In this document: positions 36,105 through 46,472 of the stretch, one piece after another
How positions within the stretch are numbered: position 1 is the stretch's first letter
How the letters are laid out: every line of letters begins with the position of its first letter
Assembly (NCBI GenBank): GCA_026874595.1
Contig: CM049315.1
Location: 65,223,389-65,287,388, forward strand
DNA length: 64,000 bases
Source of the DNA: Sipunculus nudus
Taxonomy: Eukaryota > Annelida > Sipuncula > Golfingiida > Sipunculidae
Direction of reading: 5' to 3'
The notes under the pieces: model-generated
What the model was told of the DNA's origin: nothing
The model's input: the letters and a program-made list of their open reading frames with translations, nothing else
The model's database searches: none
Translations under genes and position numbers: made by a program

Positions 36105-36334
36105 AAGTGGTACAACAATATCTTTATATACACTAGCAGCAGTGAGAGGATTAAGTCCCTTCGGACGAACCCCTTAGCCAGCAAGAGATACAAAAGAGGA
36201 TTTACCCTTCTGACATGCGGTTAAGACACTGGACTTATTTGACATATCTGCACGCAGAGTAATGCCAAGATGTACTTGTTCTCGCTTCTGAATTATAGGT
36301 TCATCCCCCAAATTCCAGCATCGCCGTGATGACA

Positions 36335-37864
36335 CTAGATAAAACGTTTAAGGGACTCACCAAAAACAATAACAACTGTTTTGACAGGGTTAAAGTGAAA
36401 CCTCCAGCGGCAGCTATAGTCGTAGCATATGTTTATCATATTCTGAAGGGATGATGGGTGAATAGCAGATATGGTTATATCATCAGCCATAGCTAATACT
36501 CCCGTGTCTATATTTCCCACTTTAGTACCGTGATTTTGTAATTTTTTTAACAACTGATTGATGGATATTAAGTACAGGAAGGGGGATAATACTCCTCCTT
36601 GACGAACTGATTGCAAGATATTAAATTTTCCGCTATTGATGCCATCATATAGAACAGAGCTCTGAGTGTTTGTATAAGAATTTTTTAGAATTCGCCACAT
36701 TTTCCCATTGATACCGGTTTTAAGCAATTTATAAAATAAACCATCATGCCAGACAGCATCAAATGCTTTGTGACTGTCAAGGAAGCAAGCATACACATGA
36801 GAACCGTTATCAATTTGATGAAAAATATTTTCTTGCAGTACGAATGACGCATTAATTGCTGATAAGCCTTTCTGATAAGCAAACTGGCATGCGTCATAAA
36901 TTTTGATATCGCGTATAGAGAAATATCTTACAATCCGGTCTAGAAAATTTTTTTTTCAAATTATTTGTAAAGAGAACAGAGTAATGTGATACCGCGATGT
37001 TTATCTGGGTTCTTTTGCGTCTTGCTGTTACCTTTGGGTATCGTTACAATTAGTCCTTGTTTCATTTGAGAAGGTAAATCTTCTGTCTTAAAGACACATT
37101 TAAACAAACGTAATAGATGTGAAATCAAACGTTCGCCACCGAAGATAAGGTGTTCGTTCATAACTTTATCAGGACCTGGAGACTTTCCGCATTTCAGGTC
37201 CTTTATGGCTTTTTTCATTTCTGTCTCTAATGTGTCAGAGTCAAGAAAACATTAAACGTTGCATAAGAAATATCTGTAAAGTGAGCGAGACTTTGAGTAA
37301 CGAAGCGTTCATGCTGGATGTCAAACTTTTCCGAAACGTCTTTTGAGTACATAGCAGAAAAATATTCACGCCATCTACAACTATGGCATTAGGATCTCTC
37401 AAGTTATCACCAGGACTGAATTCCATTTCACCAGGAATTCCGTACTTTTTATTTCTTTTTCGTTTCAAGCGAAAACAAAAACGGTTAATATCAATATCAT
37501 TTGCCGAGTCAACCTCTTCGAATATATCTCGTTCGGCTGACTCGCGTTAGTTTCTCATACTGACGCGAAATTTACTCTTAGCTTCCTTGTAAGAGACGTA
37601 AGACTTGTAGGAGCTTCCTCTGGGCCTGCCCTCGCTTACCCAGGCGCGCATCTCATCGTGTAAATCTTTGCACATGGTTTTCCTCTTTGACTTCAAAAAT
37701 CTGATATATTTGCTTTTAGGCACCACAGAATTACCTACTTGGACTAATAATGAAACTATATTCTCATAATACTGGTGTAAATTTGAGGCAGTACAAGAAT
37801 CTAGATCTGGTTTAGCAATAATATACAACCTTGAAGACAGTTGGTTTGTATGGCGCTCAGCCAC
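36335..37864 (-). pseudogene. LINE ORF2 linker and reverse transcriptase, frameshifted
   Basis: Pieces in minus order: linker 37,547-37,864; 37,241-37,468; RT fingers 36,961-37,218 with CGKSPGPDKVMNEHL and HRGITLL; palm 36,335-36,796 with ACFLDSHKAFDAVWH (catalytic D), SVRQGGVLSPF and motif C reading LAMADDI at about residues 101-107. The usual residue before ADD is Y or F, so Met here is unusual. A frameshift separates fingers from palm (36,797-36,960). The enzyme would make cDNA at the nicked target. Confidence 0.8.
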
Positions 37865-37973
37865 AATAGCCGGAGTGAGTTTCTTCCAGTTGAGAGAGAC
37901 GCTTTGGATAGTGGAATTATCAAGTCAACGAGAACTGAAAGGTGGTCCGAAACGTTACAGTGATTCTCATCGA

Positions 37974-38710
37974 CTATTCTCCATTGTTTATCATGTCTAG
38001 CATTGTGCGATCAACAATAATATGATCTATCATAGAGCATTTAGCGTTCGGGTTGTCATGAATGTATGTGAAAGCCGTTCCCTTACTGGTAAGATTGTGG
38101 ATGCATGAGATTAAATCTAGTGAAGTCAGAAGGTCAGACAAACTACCAAACCTGGGTGACATTACTGGTCGAAACTTTGACCCAGGAAGTTCACAGTTTA
38201 AATCTCCAATTATTATTACCTGTCCTTTACAGCTGTATTCTTCATATATTTAACCTAGCTGTTCAGTTAGCTCTTTGTATTCCGTAATACTGTGAGATGA
38301 TGGCGGCATGTACACATTAAAAATATAAATATGAGTTGACATATTCGGCCTGTAATCAATTCCCAAAATTCTGTCACCAAAATCAGAGCTTATTAATTTG
38401 ATCTTATTCTTCAATAGTTTTTTTTGTAAATTACACCTCCTTTACCTCTCCTGTATGGGTCATGGGGATCTAATGAGGAATCCGAGAAACCAAACGATAC
38501 ATACAAGGAATCAATGATGTCAAGAAAGTCAAGATTATCATTAAATAGCCAGTGTTCACTAAGACCTAACACAGCAATGTTATAAGAAGATGGTAGCGTG
38601 CTTATATAATAAGCACTCGACATGTGCCCACGGGCATTATAACAAGCAACACGTAACATAACTATTAATTGTACGGTGTGTAGCCTCTGGGTATATATTA
38701 AGTTCGTCAA
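37974..38710 (-). pseudogene. LINE ORF2 apurinic/apyrimidinic-type endonuclease domain, frameshifted
   Basis: The open start (38,411-38,710) has CYNARGHMSSAYYISTL and LGLSEHWLF, the N-terminal N/E motifs of the LINE endonuclease that nicks target DNA. After frameshifts, 37,974-38,162 has LDLISCIHNLTSKGTAFTYI and CSMIDHIIV, the C-terminal S-x-I-D-H motif with the catalytic Asp-His. Between them (38,163-38,410) the frame changes at least once. Confidence 0.75.
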
Positions 38711-39105
38711 TCATGCGTACTCGGTTTGCCCTTTTTGGCAAACCACCGTCTGATATAAACTCCAGAAGGCCAGAAACTCTTGTTTAATACGGCCCTCGAG
38801 AAGGACTCTGCAATAGTCAAACAGGCACCTCTAGTATTACCGGACCTACTGGGTTGTAATCTAGGGTTTATAGCTTCAACGCCTGCTCTGTGCAGATACC
38901 TATAAATGTCATCATTTGTTACATTTGTTTCGATGTTACCAACATAAAAATGATTACATGTGTTTTGAGCGGACATTGACATGAAATCTGAATTATGTTT
39001 GTCCGTGGCCAAAACTGCAGTCTGTGATTCCGTGTCAACGTTGGATGGCGACTGGCGTCTGTATCGCCAAGGACCAGCTTCCCTCCCTGGTTGCCAGGCA
39101 CGCAT
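38707..39105 (-). CDS. LINE ORF1, C-terminal RRM-like domain (broken from the N-terminal part)
   Basis: From about residue 50 the sequence reads HFYVGNIETNVTNDDIYRYL, then ACLTI, then FWPSGVYIRRWF. This is the arrangement of the RNA-recognition-like domain found in ORF1 of CR1/I-type LINEs, including the typical 'W-P-x-G-V-x-V/I-R' ending. It ends within a few bases of the ORF2 reading (38,710), consistent with the overlapping or adjacent ORF1-ORF2 layout of these LINEs. The upstream part of this ORF (39,000-39,105) is in a different frame from the coiled-coil ORF. Confidence 0.6.
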   Translation of the reverse strand: MRAWQPGREAGPWRYRRQSPSNVDTESQTAVLATDKHNSDFMSMSAQNTCNHFYVGNIETNVTNDDIYRYLHRAGVEAINPRLQPSRSGNTRGACLTIAESFSRAVLNKSFWPSGVYIRRWFAKKGKPSTHD

Positions 39106-39511
39106 GGATCTAGATTGTGGAGCGTTTTCATCTGAATGGCGTGAGCGAAGAGACGTCGGAACTGGAAGCGGGTTGTTGTAAGCGGTTCTGTCGTAGGGAA
39201 AGGCGAACGTGTTGGCGTAACTGTGAGCATGCTAGCGCAGAGAAGGAGCATTTTTCACAATATCACATATCTGATCACGCAGTGTTGATATTGACCTGGA
39301 CAAAGACGCCACCTTGTATGTAAGACCATCCAAATCACTGCTACGTTTTAGTTAGTCGACGCACTGAGCGACAATCCCCAGATGTTTTGGCTATCTCATG
39401 TTGATGATCTTCATGTTTTACTTTAAGATCATCAACAGCCCGGGACAATTTAGTTGTTTCAGCTTGCACCATGCGCAGAATGTTATCATGTTTAACTTGA
39501 AGCTCTTGCAC

Positions 39512-40450
39512 TTAAGCAATCTTACTGTTAATCAGCGTCCGCATTTCGTCAACATCCTTGCGACAGTTGATTATATCTGGATCTTTGATGGACTGATGAT
39601 CAAGTATAGTATTTATATTTGTTTTCCACTTTTCCTCTAAATCATTTTGTTGCTCTTGCAGGCTGCCAACCTTAACTTGTAGTTGCGCAATTATATCGCA
39701 AGTTGATACTGATAATTCGTGAGAGTCGGACGTTTGTAGCGTACCGCGAGATTGTGGATGATGAGAATCTGCCTCAGCATTAAGGGTGGCTGGAGCTTCA
39801 TGTGAAGCAGGACGATCGGGTTCAGGAAGAGTATGGGTTTCTGAATGTACAGATTCAGTAAAGACTACACGGTTGGGGGAATATGAAGATGGAGGTGGAC
39901 ACAATAGATTAGGAGACAGGTTTGCGTTCATATGTTCTGAAGTGGCAGCGTTCAGCGTGTTTGATGAACTGCAGGCTGTCGCTACGTCAGAGTCGCCGTT
40001 TAATACACAAGTCTGACCGGAGTCGACTGGTGCGAAACTAGAACAGTACTGGTTCTTATATAATACCTTCCCACTAAAGATCTCACGGAGATCATCTTCC
40101 AGACAAGCGTTCATGAAGGCGACAAGAAGAAAACAGTCTTTTGCAAATTTGTACTCTAAAGTAACCCCAGTATTGGTGCGTGGAGGCTGGCGTTTTTCAA
40201 GGGTACCAGAAGGAAAATGATCCTGTGAAGATGTGACATCAAAAAGATCTGTTCGAATAATTTCTAGTTTGACAGAGTCACCATTGGTTATTTCAATAAG
40301 TCTGGATATGAATATATCACGTGGTTGGTAAATTAGAGCTTTATATTCTTCAGGATCTAGTTCAGACGGAATAAAGATTTTGCAGGAGAAACTGTTCGGG
40401 TCTTGGATGCACATATGAACTTCACTACATGGTTCATTAACCAGCGCCAA
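39512..40450 (-). CDS. LINE ORF1 protein, N-terminal part
   Basis: 312 residues open from ATG at 40,450 to a stop at 39,512. The first 140 residues have no motif I recognise. Residues about 180-245 are Ser/Pro/His-rich and low complexity. Residues about 250-312 form a probable coiled coil (LQVKVGSLQEQQNDLEEKW), as is typical of LINE ORF1 proteins that form RNA-binding multimers. After a stop the same protein seems to go on in other frames to an RRM-like domain (38,707-39,105), so the original ORF1 was longer. Its role would be binding LINE RNA in ribonucleoprotein particles. Confidence 0.6.
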   Translation of the reverse strand: MALVNEPCSEVHMCIQDPNSFSCKIFIPSELDPEEYKALIYQPRDIFISRLIEITNGDSVKLEIIRTDLFDVTSSQDHFPSGTLEKRQPPRTNTGVTLEYKFAKDCFLLVAFMNACLEDDLREIFSGKVLYKNQYCSSFAPVDSGQTCVLNGDSDVATACSSSNTLNAATSEHMNANLSPNLLCPPPSSYSPNRVVFTESVHSETHTLPEPDRPASHEAPATLNAEADSHHPQSRGTLQTSDSHELSVSTCDIIAQLQVKVGSLQEQQNDLEEKWKTNINTILDHQSIKDPDIINCRKDVDEMRTLINSKIA

Positions 40451-41001
40451 GGAGGCCCCAATTGTTTCGGGGAGCGAATTCGATTACATTGTGTGCGACG
40501 CATAGAATTCGTTACCGTGCTCACAGTCCACAGGCGTGAAGAAGAGGGGTCGCTCGGTGCATTCAAGCGTGATTTATGTTTACTGTGTTGCAACGAGAAA
40601 GTTTATCACACTTTATGAATTGCCGGGTTTATTAAATAAAAAACAAAACTTGATGAACTGAGTCACAGGGCTAAAAAGTTATAGTAAAGATTTATGTACC
40701 TTCTGTTCAATCATTAGAGTTCCCAGATAACGTAGGTCAGAATCTGCCGAGGGAACACATGGGAACAACACGGCTCACGCCTGGAATGACGACGTCAACT
40801 TTAAAAGTTCGAAGTCCTGACACGCAAAGTCACAGGTCCACAAAATATTTATCACATAATCCAGCTGTGCATCTTATGATCCTTTTTATCGAAGTTTGGA
40901 GTAGGTCCTATGAATATTTTCAAAGTAAAAGTCTAAATATCAACCGAGCGAAGTGACCACCGTTACCCCGATCACCAGCGCCACCTGTCCAAATAGGACA
41001 G

Positions 41002-41101
41002 CACTGAGCGCTGTGTCTCTACACGCCATAGCAACGCCCATGGCTTGAGCCTAACACGAAAGAGAATGTCAATAGACAAAATAAAAGAGACACATGTAAC
41101 A
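41002..41101 (-). repeat. Truncated middle LTR of the gypsy array
   Basis: About 100 bp, from 'cactgagcgctgtgtctct' to 'catgtaaca', match the promoter-proximal end of both outer LTRs. The left border coincides with the LINE 5' end, so about 700 bp of LTR is missing. Confidence 0.85.
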
Positions 41102-41469
41102 CTCTCCCTCCTGTAAGAAAAAAGAAAGTTTTCTTTTACAAAAAAAAAACTTTCTTTTTGCGATAACAATCACAAAATGTTTACAACATTTCAAAACCAT
41201 ATTATTTACAACATTACACAAACATCTCATTTTATAAACATCTCGATAAGCAATCAGCAAGTACATTGACTTTCCCTTTAATGTGTCCGTTTTCAAGATT
41301 GTAATCCTGTAAAAACAAACTACATCTCAACAATCTTTGATTTTTACACTTCAGCTTGTTCATGAAGGTGAGGGGATTGTGATCACTGAAGACAATGATA
41401 GGCTTGACTGATGAAGTAACTTAAGCTTCAAAATGTTGCTATGCCAAAATCAAAGCCAAACATCCTTTT

Positions 41470-42548
41470 TCAATAGTGGAGTTGTTTTTCTGGTTTGCAT
41501 TAAACTTTCTTAAAAAATATATAATTGGATGATCTATGCAATCACTGCCTTCTTGTGATAAGCACTAGCAGCAGTATCACTAGCATTTACAGCTAACTTA
41601 AAAGGTACAGAAAAGTCTGGAGCTGCTAAAACTAGTGAACTTTGCAGAACTGCTTTCAAATTCTGAAATGCATTTCACACTGAACATTCCATACAAACTT
41701 TTGTTTCTTCTTTGACAAATTAGTCCAAGGTTCAGCTACAGCAGAAAAATGTTGACAGAACTTCCTGTATTATCCAACCATACCAAGAAAACGCATAATC
41801 TGCTTTTTGTTTTCTGGTCTAGGAAATGCAAATTTAGCACTTATTTTAGCATCAACAGGTTTTACCTGACCCTGCCCTACAATATGACCCAGAATGTTAC
41901 TTGTGCATGACAAAACTCAGATTTGACGAAGTTGACGGTCAGACGTGCTTCACTGATTCTTTCGAAGAGGTCGCGAAGAATTTGTAGATGTTTCTCCCAG
42001 GTGTCGCTGTACACGATAAGGTCATCAATATATGCGTCGCAGTCCTGAATGTTCTTGACAACCATATGGATGAGGCGCTGGAACGTGGCTGGAGAGTTCT
42101 TCATGCCAAACGGCATAACTTTATACTTGTACAGTCCTTGCGGCGTCACAAATGCGGACACTTCTTTCGCTCGTTCTGTCAACGGAACTTGCCAGAATCC
42201 TTTTAGCAAGTCAAACTTTGAGACATATCTGGAGCTACCGACTCTATCAATACAATCAGCGATCCTCGGAATCAGAGACGTATCAGTCTTAGTGACAGAG
42301 TTCAGTTTTCGATAATCTTTGCACATACGATAACTTTCATCAGGTTTTGGCACAAGAAAACATGGTGAACTCCAGTTACAGTTACTAGGTTCAATAAAAT
42401 CATTGTCCAGCAAATATTGAACCTCATGTTGTAGATACTTTTGCTTTTCTGGATTCAGTCTGTAAGGATGCTGCTTGACTGCGCTTGCCTCGCCAACATC
42501 GACGTCATGGCACAATATGTTAGTTCGCGTTGGGATGTCACTAAACAA
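41470..42548 (-). pseudogene. Gypsy reverse transcriptase and RNase H (right copy)
   Basis: A 223-residue open segment (41,877-42,548) holds most of the RT: HPYRLNPEKQ, WSSPCFLVPKPDESYRMCKD, KFDLLKGFWQVPL (catalytic D at about 113), FGMKNSPATFQRL and the YIDD box at 173-176. All RT catalytic aspartates are present. The frame breaks at the LTAK/CHAQVTF region. The RNase H (41,470-41,860) is readable only by comparison with the left copy and has several frameshifts. RNase H runs straight into the polypurine tract and LTR, with no integrase after it. Confidence 0.85.
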
Positions 42549-42731
42549 ATGTTCATAATTTCTCAGCAGGTTCTTGAGGTCTTGTTGTTACAGTGCGGTA
42601 AGGTGTGACAGTTTAGCATCCATGTTGTTAAGCACGTCTAAGTTTTATAGTGGTACTGTTCCACACTGAATGTCTACATCATACATTACACTTACAATCA
42701 ATATCTACTCTAACTGGGTCAGGGTCAGTTT

Positions 42732-43834
42732 TTACACAATTAACAGCAGTAACATTATGTACAACATCTGATGTGCTATTCTGTCATAATATGGTTTCAA
42801 CATGTTAACATGGCACAGCTGTTTTTTCTTACGCCTATCTTGTGTTAACAGTATGTAATTTAAATCACGGACTTTCTTTTCAACAATGTAAGGACCAAAA
42901 AACCTAGCTTGCAGAGGTCTGCCATGGAGAGGTAGTAAGGCAAGGACCTTTTCACCAGGCTCAAACGTCATACTTACACTGTCATACTTTGTTTTCATTC
43001 TACTTTGTGCAGATTTTAGATTAGACTTTGCAAGCATTGTGGAATTTAGTGCGAAAGTTTGAGACATACTGCAATTAACTAAGAGAATCAGGATTTTCAC
43101 AAAAGAGTTTTTCTATAAGCAGTTTTAATGGACCACGAACTGAGTGTCCAAAAACTAGTTCAAAGGGACTGAAACCCAAGGACTCTTGAAATGATTCTCT
43201 GACAGCAAATAGCAATAAGTGGATTCCTTCATCACAGTCTTTCTGTGTGTCATAGCAATAGGTCTTAATCATGTCTTTTAATGTCTGGTGAAAACGCTCG
43301 AGGGCGCCCTGAATCTCAGGATGGCATGGCGAAGAGCTGTACTGTTTAAACCTAGCTCAAGCATAACTTGCTGGAATAAGCCAGACATAAAATTAGACCC
43401 TTGGTCAGACTGAACGGATTTTGGTACTCCAAAAGTTGTAAAAAAACGTGGTCAGAGCCTTGACAATACCCTTGACATTAATTTTGCGAAACGGCACTGC
43501 CTCAGGGAACCCGGTAGATGCGCACATAATTGTCAGCTGGTATTCATGTCCAGATTGTTTTGGGCAGTGGTCCAACACAATCAACAATAATCCTACTAAA
43601 TGGTTCCTCGAAAGCAGAAATAGGCCTAAGTGGGGCTTAAGGAGGATTCTGATTGGGCTTGCCTACCATCTGGCATGTATGGCATGATTTACAATATTGC
43701 ACAACATCAGTCCTTAGGTTAGGCCAATAGAAGTGTGTACTAACTTTCTGATAAGTTTTATTTATACCTAAATGGCCAGACAAAGGAGCCTCATATGCCA
43801 TGCTTAGAATTTCATTGCGATAACGTTTCGGCAT
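42732..43834 (-). pseudogene. Gypsy integrase, located upstream of RT (Gmr1-like order), frameshifted
   Basis: In minus order: zinc-binding H2C2 domain (43,637-43,834) with HLGINKTYQKVSTHFYWP and CKSCHTCQ; catalytic core (43,405-43,587) with SGHEYQLTIMCAST and FPEAVP; second catalytic Asp and the Glu readable in shifted frames near 43,395 and 43,300; then FSPFELVFGHSVRGPLK (43,075-43,272) and the C-terminal GPY-like segment (42,732-43,100) with FGPYIVEKKV and CHVNMLKPYY. It is split into at least four frames, so not functional. It sits between gag and RT, which is the Gmr1 arrangement. Confidence 0.85.
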
Positions 43835-43836
43835 CT

Positions 43837-44073
43837 CTATTTGATGTTTGCTGGCCCACTCATCATCAGCGCATTCATCAGGTGGTCGTAATTTTTTTTA
43901 TTTTTAACATATAAACATACTGGGTTTTGTGACAGTTCATCTCTAGAAACTGCCCTGGGAAACAAACATGAAATATCAGGGTCCTTATGCTGTTCCGCGA
44001 TAAGAAACAGAAACAAACTTCTATAAGTCAAAAGAGGACCTGGCCTCATTTGAAATACTCTCGCAAGAGTCAT
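43837..44073 (-). pseudogene. Gypsy pre-integrase segment
   Basis: 78 residues open directly before the integrase zinc domain, with an EQHKDPDISCLFPRAVSRDE stretch that looks like the spacer leading into integrase. No protease D-T/S-G motif is seen between here and the gag zinc knuckle, so the protease appears deleted or unrecognisable. Confidence 0.5.
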
Positions 44074-44176
44074 AAAAGGACTTAGCCTTATTTAGTGGAT
44101 ACTCCTCGCATAGATTTTGAAACAAAACCAGAAGGTTTGTTCTTTGGTTTATTTGCAAATTTCAAGCAGTCAGATA

Positions 44177-45330
44177 TTAGATAACTTCCTTTTTGCAGTA
44201 ATTACAGATTTTCTTTGAAAATGACTGGTGTTTGTTGGACTCGGACACAGTTGAAATTGACTGAGGTGTAGCAATGGACTTTGTTGAACTGTCAGGACTA
44301 CTAGTACTGGGCGACTGCGCCTTAAACTTCTTTTGACCATACTGATTTACAATCTTGTTTGTATAAGAGTGGTTTAATTTGCTAGTAAAGGACATTTTGT
44401 GTGTTAATGAATAATCATCAGCTAATTGAGCAGCAATGTCAAGTGTTTCAGGACTTTTCTCATCACTTAAAATTTTCAGATCTGCATTAATGCAGCGCTT
44501 AAATTCTTCAAGCAAAATCAACTGGCGCAAATTGTCATTATCTTTCATTACATTTTTAGAACTACACCAGCGATCAAACAACTGCTCTTTCGTCCTAGCA
44601 AATTCTACGTAGGTCTTATTTTTGTGCTTTTTCCAATTCCTGAATTTCTGGCGGTAAGCCTCCGGAACTAACTCATAACCTTTTAGGATTTACCGTTTGA
44701 CCTGGTCATAGTCAGTAGCGGCTTCTACTGAAAGCTCTGTAGAAATTTCTCTGGCCTTGCCAGTCAATACACTTTGTAATAGCATAGTCCAATTTTCCTA
44801 AGGCCATTTTAAGCAGGGACAAGTCTAATGTGTTTAGTAACATCAAAAATGTGAGTTGGGGCAGCACGTAGACCATGTTCTAGTTTAAGTCTTTCTAACT
44901 CCAGTCGTTTTAACTCCATTTCTTTTTCTTTTTCTAGACTTTATCTGTCTTACCTTTCATGTTCTTCCCTCTCTTCTCTTTGTTTTTCTTATTCCCTCTC
45001 TTCTCTTTGGTTTTCTTTTTCTAATTCTAACTTTCTTAATGCTAGCTCATGTTTCATTTCCAACTTTTTTTTATTCTAACTGCATAGCAAGGCTGTCATT
45101 TTTTTAATGTTTCCACTTCACTCTCTTCAATTTAACCTTTGCTAACTAGACCTTGCATGATTTTAGCAATGATATCAGGCTTTCTCAAAGCTTTTTTTTC
45201 ACGCCTAGCCCTAAGTGTTGTCCCAAACGCAACAACTGATCTTTTTTGTCAACTGTTCAAGTTATTCAGGGTCGGGATCTTCAACAAATGTCTCAGGTTT
45301 GAAATTTGCTATGTTAAGATGTTAAAACAA
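44177..45330 (-). pseudogene. Gypsy gag: Glu/Lys-rich coil, SCAN/capsid-like segment, zinc knuckle
   Basis: The part at 44,860-45,130 reads as a Glu/Lys/Arg/Leu-rich coil in broken frames. 44,177-44,581 is open and contains LILLEEFKRCINADLKIL and AAQLADDYSLTHK, the SCAN-like capsid segment typical of this gypsy group, a Ser/Thr-rich linker, and CNYCKKE. That is the first half of a CCHC knuckle whose second half lies in another frame (about 44,165-44,190). Gag would package element RNA. Between 44,582 and 44,860 the frame is broken by stops. Confidence 0.7.
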
Positions 45331-45435
45331 TAACAAAAAACCACTGAGATAAATCTTGTAAACATGTAATGAAAACAATGTACTGTAAACAATGTGTTTA
45401 GGTCGAGGCTTAATAAATTTTCCAAACTATTAAGC

Positions 45436-45455
45436 CTCACGGACAAGCCCCAAAT
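45436..45455 (-). other. Primer binding site, probably tRNA-Pro type
   Basis: Just inside the 5' LTR, after a short TTAAA spacer, the minus strand reads TTGGGGCTTGTCCGTGAG. This resembles the tRNA-Pro primer site of retroviruses (about 14 of 18 positions by eye). A few mismatches suggest decay or a variant tRNA. Confidence 0.6.
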
Positions 45456-45459
45456 TTAA

Positions 45460-46257
45460 TGTTACGGAACCTAATAACAACAGATCACGTCGTCGTGATG
45501 AGCATAAATTTTGTTACGGAGATAAATAAAAATCAGATTCCGTAACACCAGGCGGCGTTAAATGTCTAGGGTAATGAATAAAGAAGTCATTGGTTTAGTG
45601 GTTTTTAGTTAACAAATAATTATAATTTATTATTAAAACAATCCTAACATTACAATACACTAAATCAATACAATTACACAGTAAAACAAAAAATGCACAG
45701 TACCAGAGTGTCCGGATCCTAAGCTCTGATTCTGGATACCACCACTGTCACAGCTCAACAAGTCTTTTAAAACATATAATACAGATGAACAGTTCACATA
45801 ATTAAATCTTCTCAGATTCTAAGTTCTGGTAGTTAATCCCAAAGGTGAACTGAAGACTGTATTAAATCCGTTAAAAATTTCGAAGAATATCTATAAATTC
45901 TGCAATTATCGGAAAGGTCCACAAACTGACTCACACTCTTCCGTGTCCGCTGGAATTTTTCTCTCTCTTTCTGCCTAGGCTCTAAACACAGCCCCTTATT
46001 TATAGCTTCTCACCCCAAAGCCTAGAAACTTCTTTTACACGAACATCCCAAAGAACAATACAAGGAAACTCGCTTATAGAGCGCGAACAGCCCAAAAAAA
46101 TCCAGATTACCACGAGCGCTATGTCTTTACACGCCAGGGTTCACCAAGTACGGATTACACTGAGCGCTGTGTCTCTACACGCCATAGCAACGCCAAGGGC
46201 TTGAGTCTAACACGAAACAGAATGTCAACAGACACAATAAAAGACACACCTGTAACA
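45460..46257 (-). repeat. Gypsy 5' LTR (minus-strand sense)
   Basis: 798 bp with TGTTACGG...CTGTAACA ends, near-identical to 33,355-34,180. Adjacent bases 46,258-46,261 (ATTG) repeat those before the left LTR, marking the original insertion site. Confidence 0.9.
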
Positions 46258-46472
46258 ATTGTACCTATACGTATACAATGAAATAAAATCTAATGAAATG
46301 TTGTAAAAACACAAATGCACAATGTTAATCTAGTTATCAATATCATATGTTCATCACGTGGAATACCCGCCCCCGAAAAAAACTCCGTTGTCTATACTTG
46401 TACACAAATGCCTTTACTCTGATTTAGCCATACCCCCCCCCCCCCCCCCCTTGCACAGTTCCCCGCTTTTTA
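46258..46472. other. No recognised gene; 17-18-bp C tract
   Basis: Short spacer with a run of about 17-18 C near 46,433-46,450. Nothing else seen. Confidence 0.5.

Larger units (their letters stand above)
35150..41001 (-). mobile_element. Nearly full-length APE-type LINE (two ORFs) inserted in the gypsy array
   Basis: Minus-strand order is a 5' leader of about 500 bp (40,500-41,001), ORF1 (40,450 to about 38,707), ORF2 with an AP-type endonuclease and reverse transcriptase, a C-terminal Cys/His motif, and a (ATC)n tail (about 35,150-35,172). The tail abuts gypsy RT sequence ('atatggatga') and the 5' end abuts the truncated middle LTR. Total length of about 5.85 kb is near full size for CR1/I-like LINEs. 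ORF1 and ORF2 each carry stops or frameshifts. RT motifs place it among APE-type LINEs; the exact clade needs a tree. Confidence 0.85.
33355..46257 (-). mobile_element. Tandem Ty3/gypsy (Gmr1-like order) retrotransposon array, interrupted by a LINE
   Basis: Two outer LTRs (33,355-34,180 and 45,460-46,257) face the same way and are flanked by the 4-bp duplication ATTG (33,351-33,354 and 46,258-46,261). A third, truncated LTR lies at 41,002-41,101. Two internal regions exist: a long one (41,102-45,459) and the 3' part of another (34,181-35,158). Each has a purine-rich tract next to its downstream LTR. The simplest reading is a tandem LTR-internal-LTR-internal-LTR array. Its middle, most of one LTR and the 5' half of the second internal region, was lost when the LINE at 35,150-41,001 arrived. 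Coding regions are frameshifted, so the array is probably dead. Confidence 0.85.

Noticed and set aside
38981-40618. Several plus-strand ORFs opposite LINE ORF1
   Set aside because: They are shadows; only the minus strand has coiled-coil and RRM-like patterns continuous with ORF2.
33355-46257. Endogenous retrovirus with env
   Set aside because: No surface or transmembrane glycoprotein frame is present between RNase H and the LTR. The elements are Ty3/gypsy retrotransposons.
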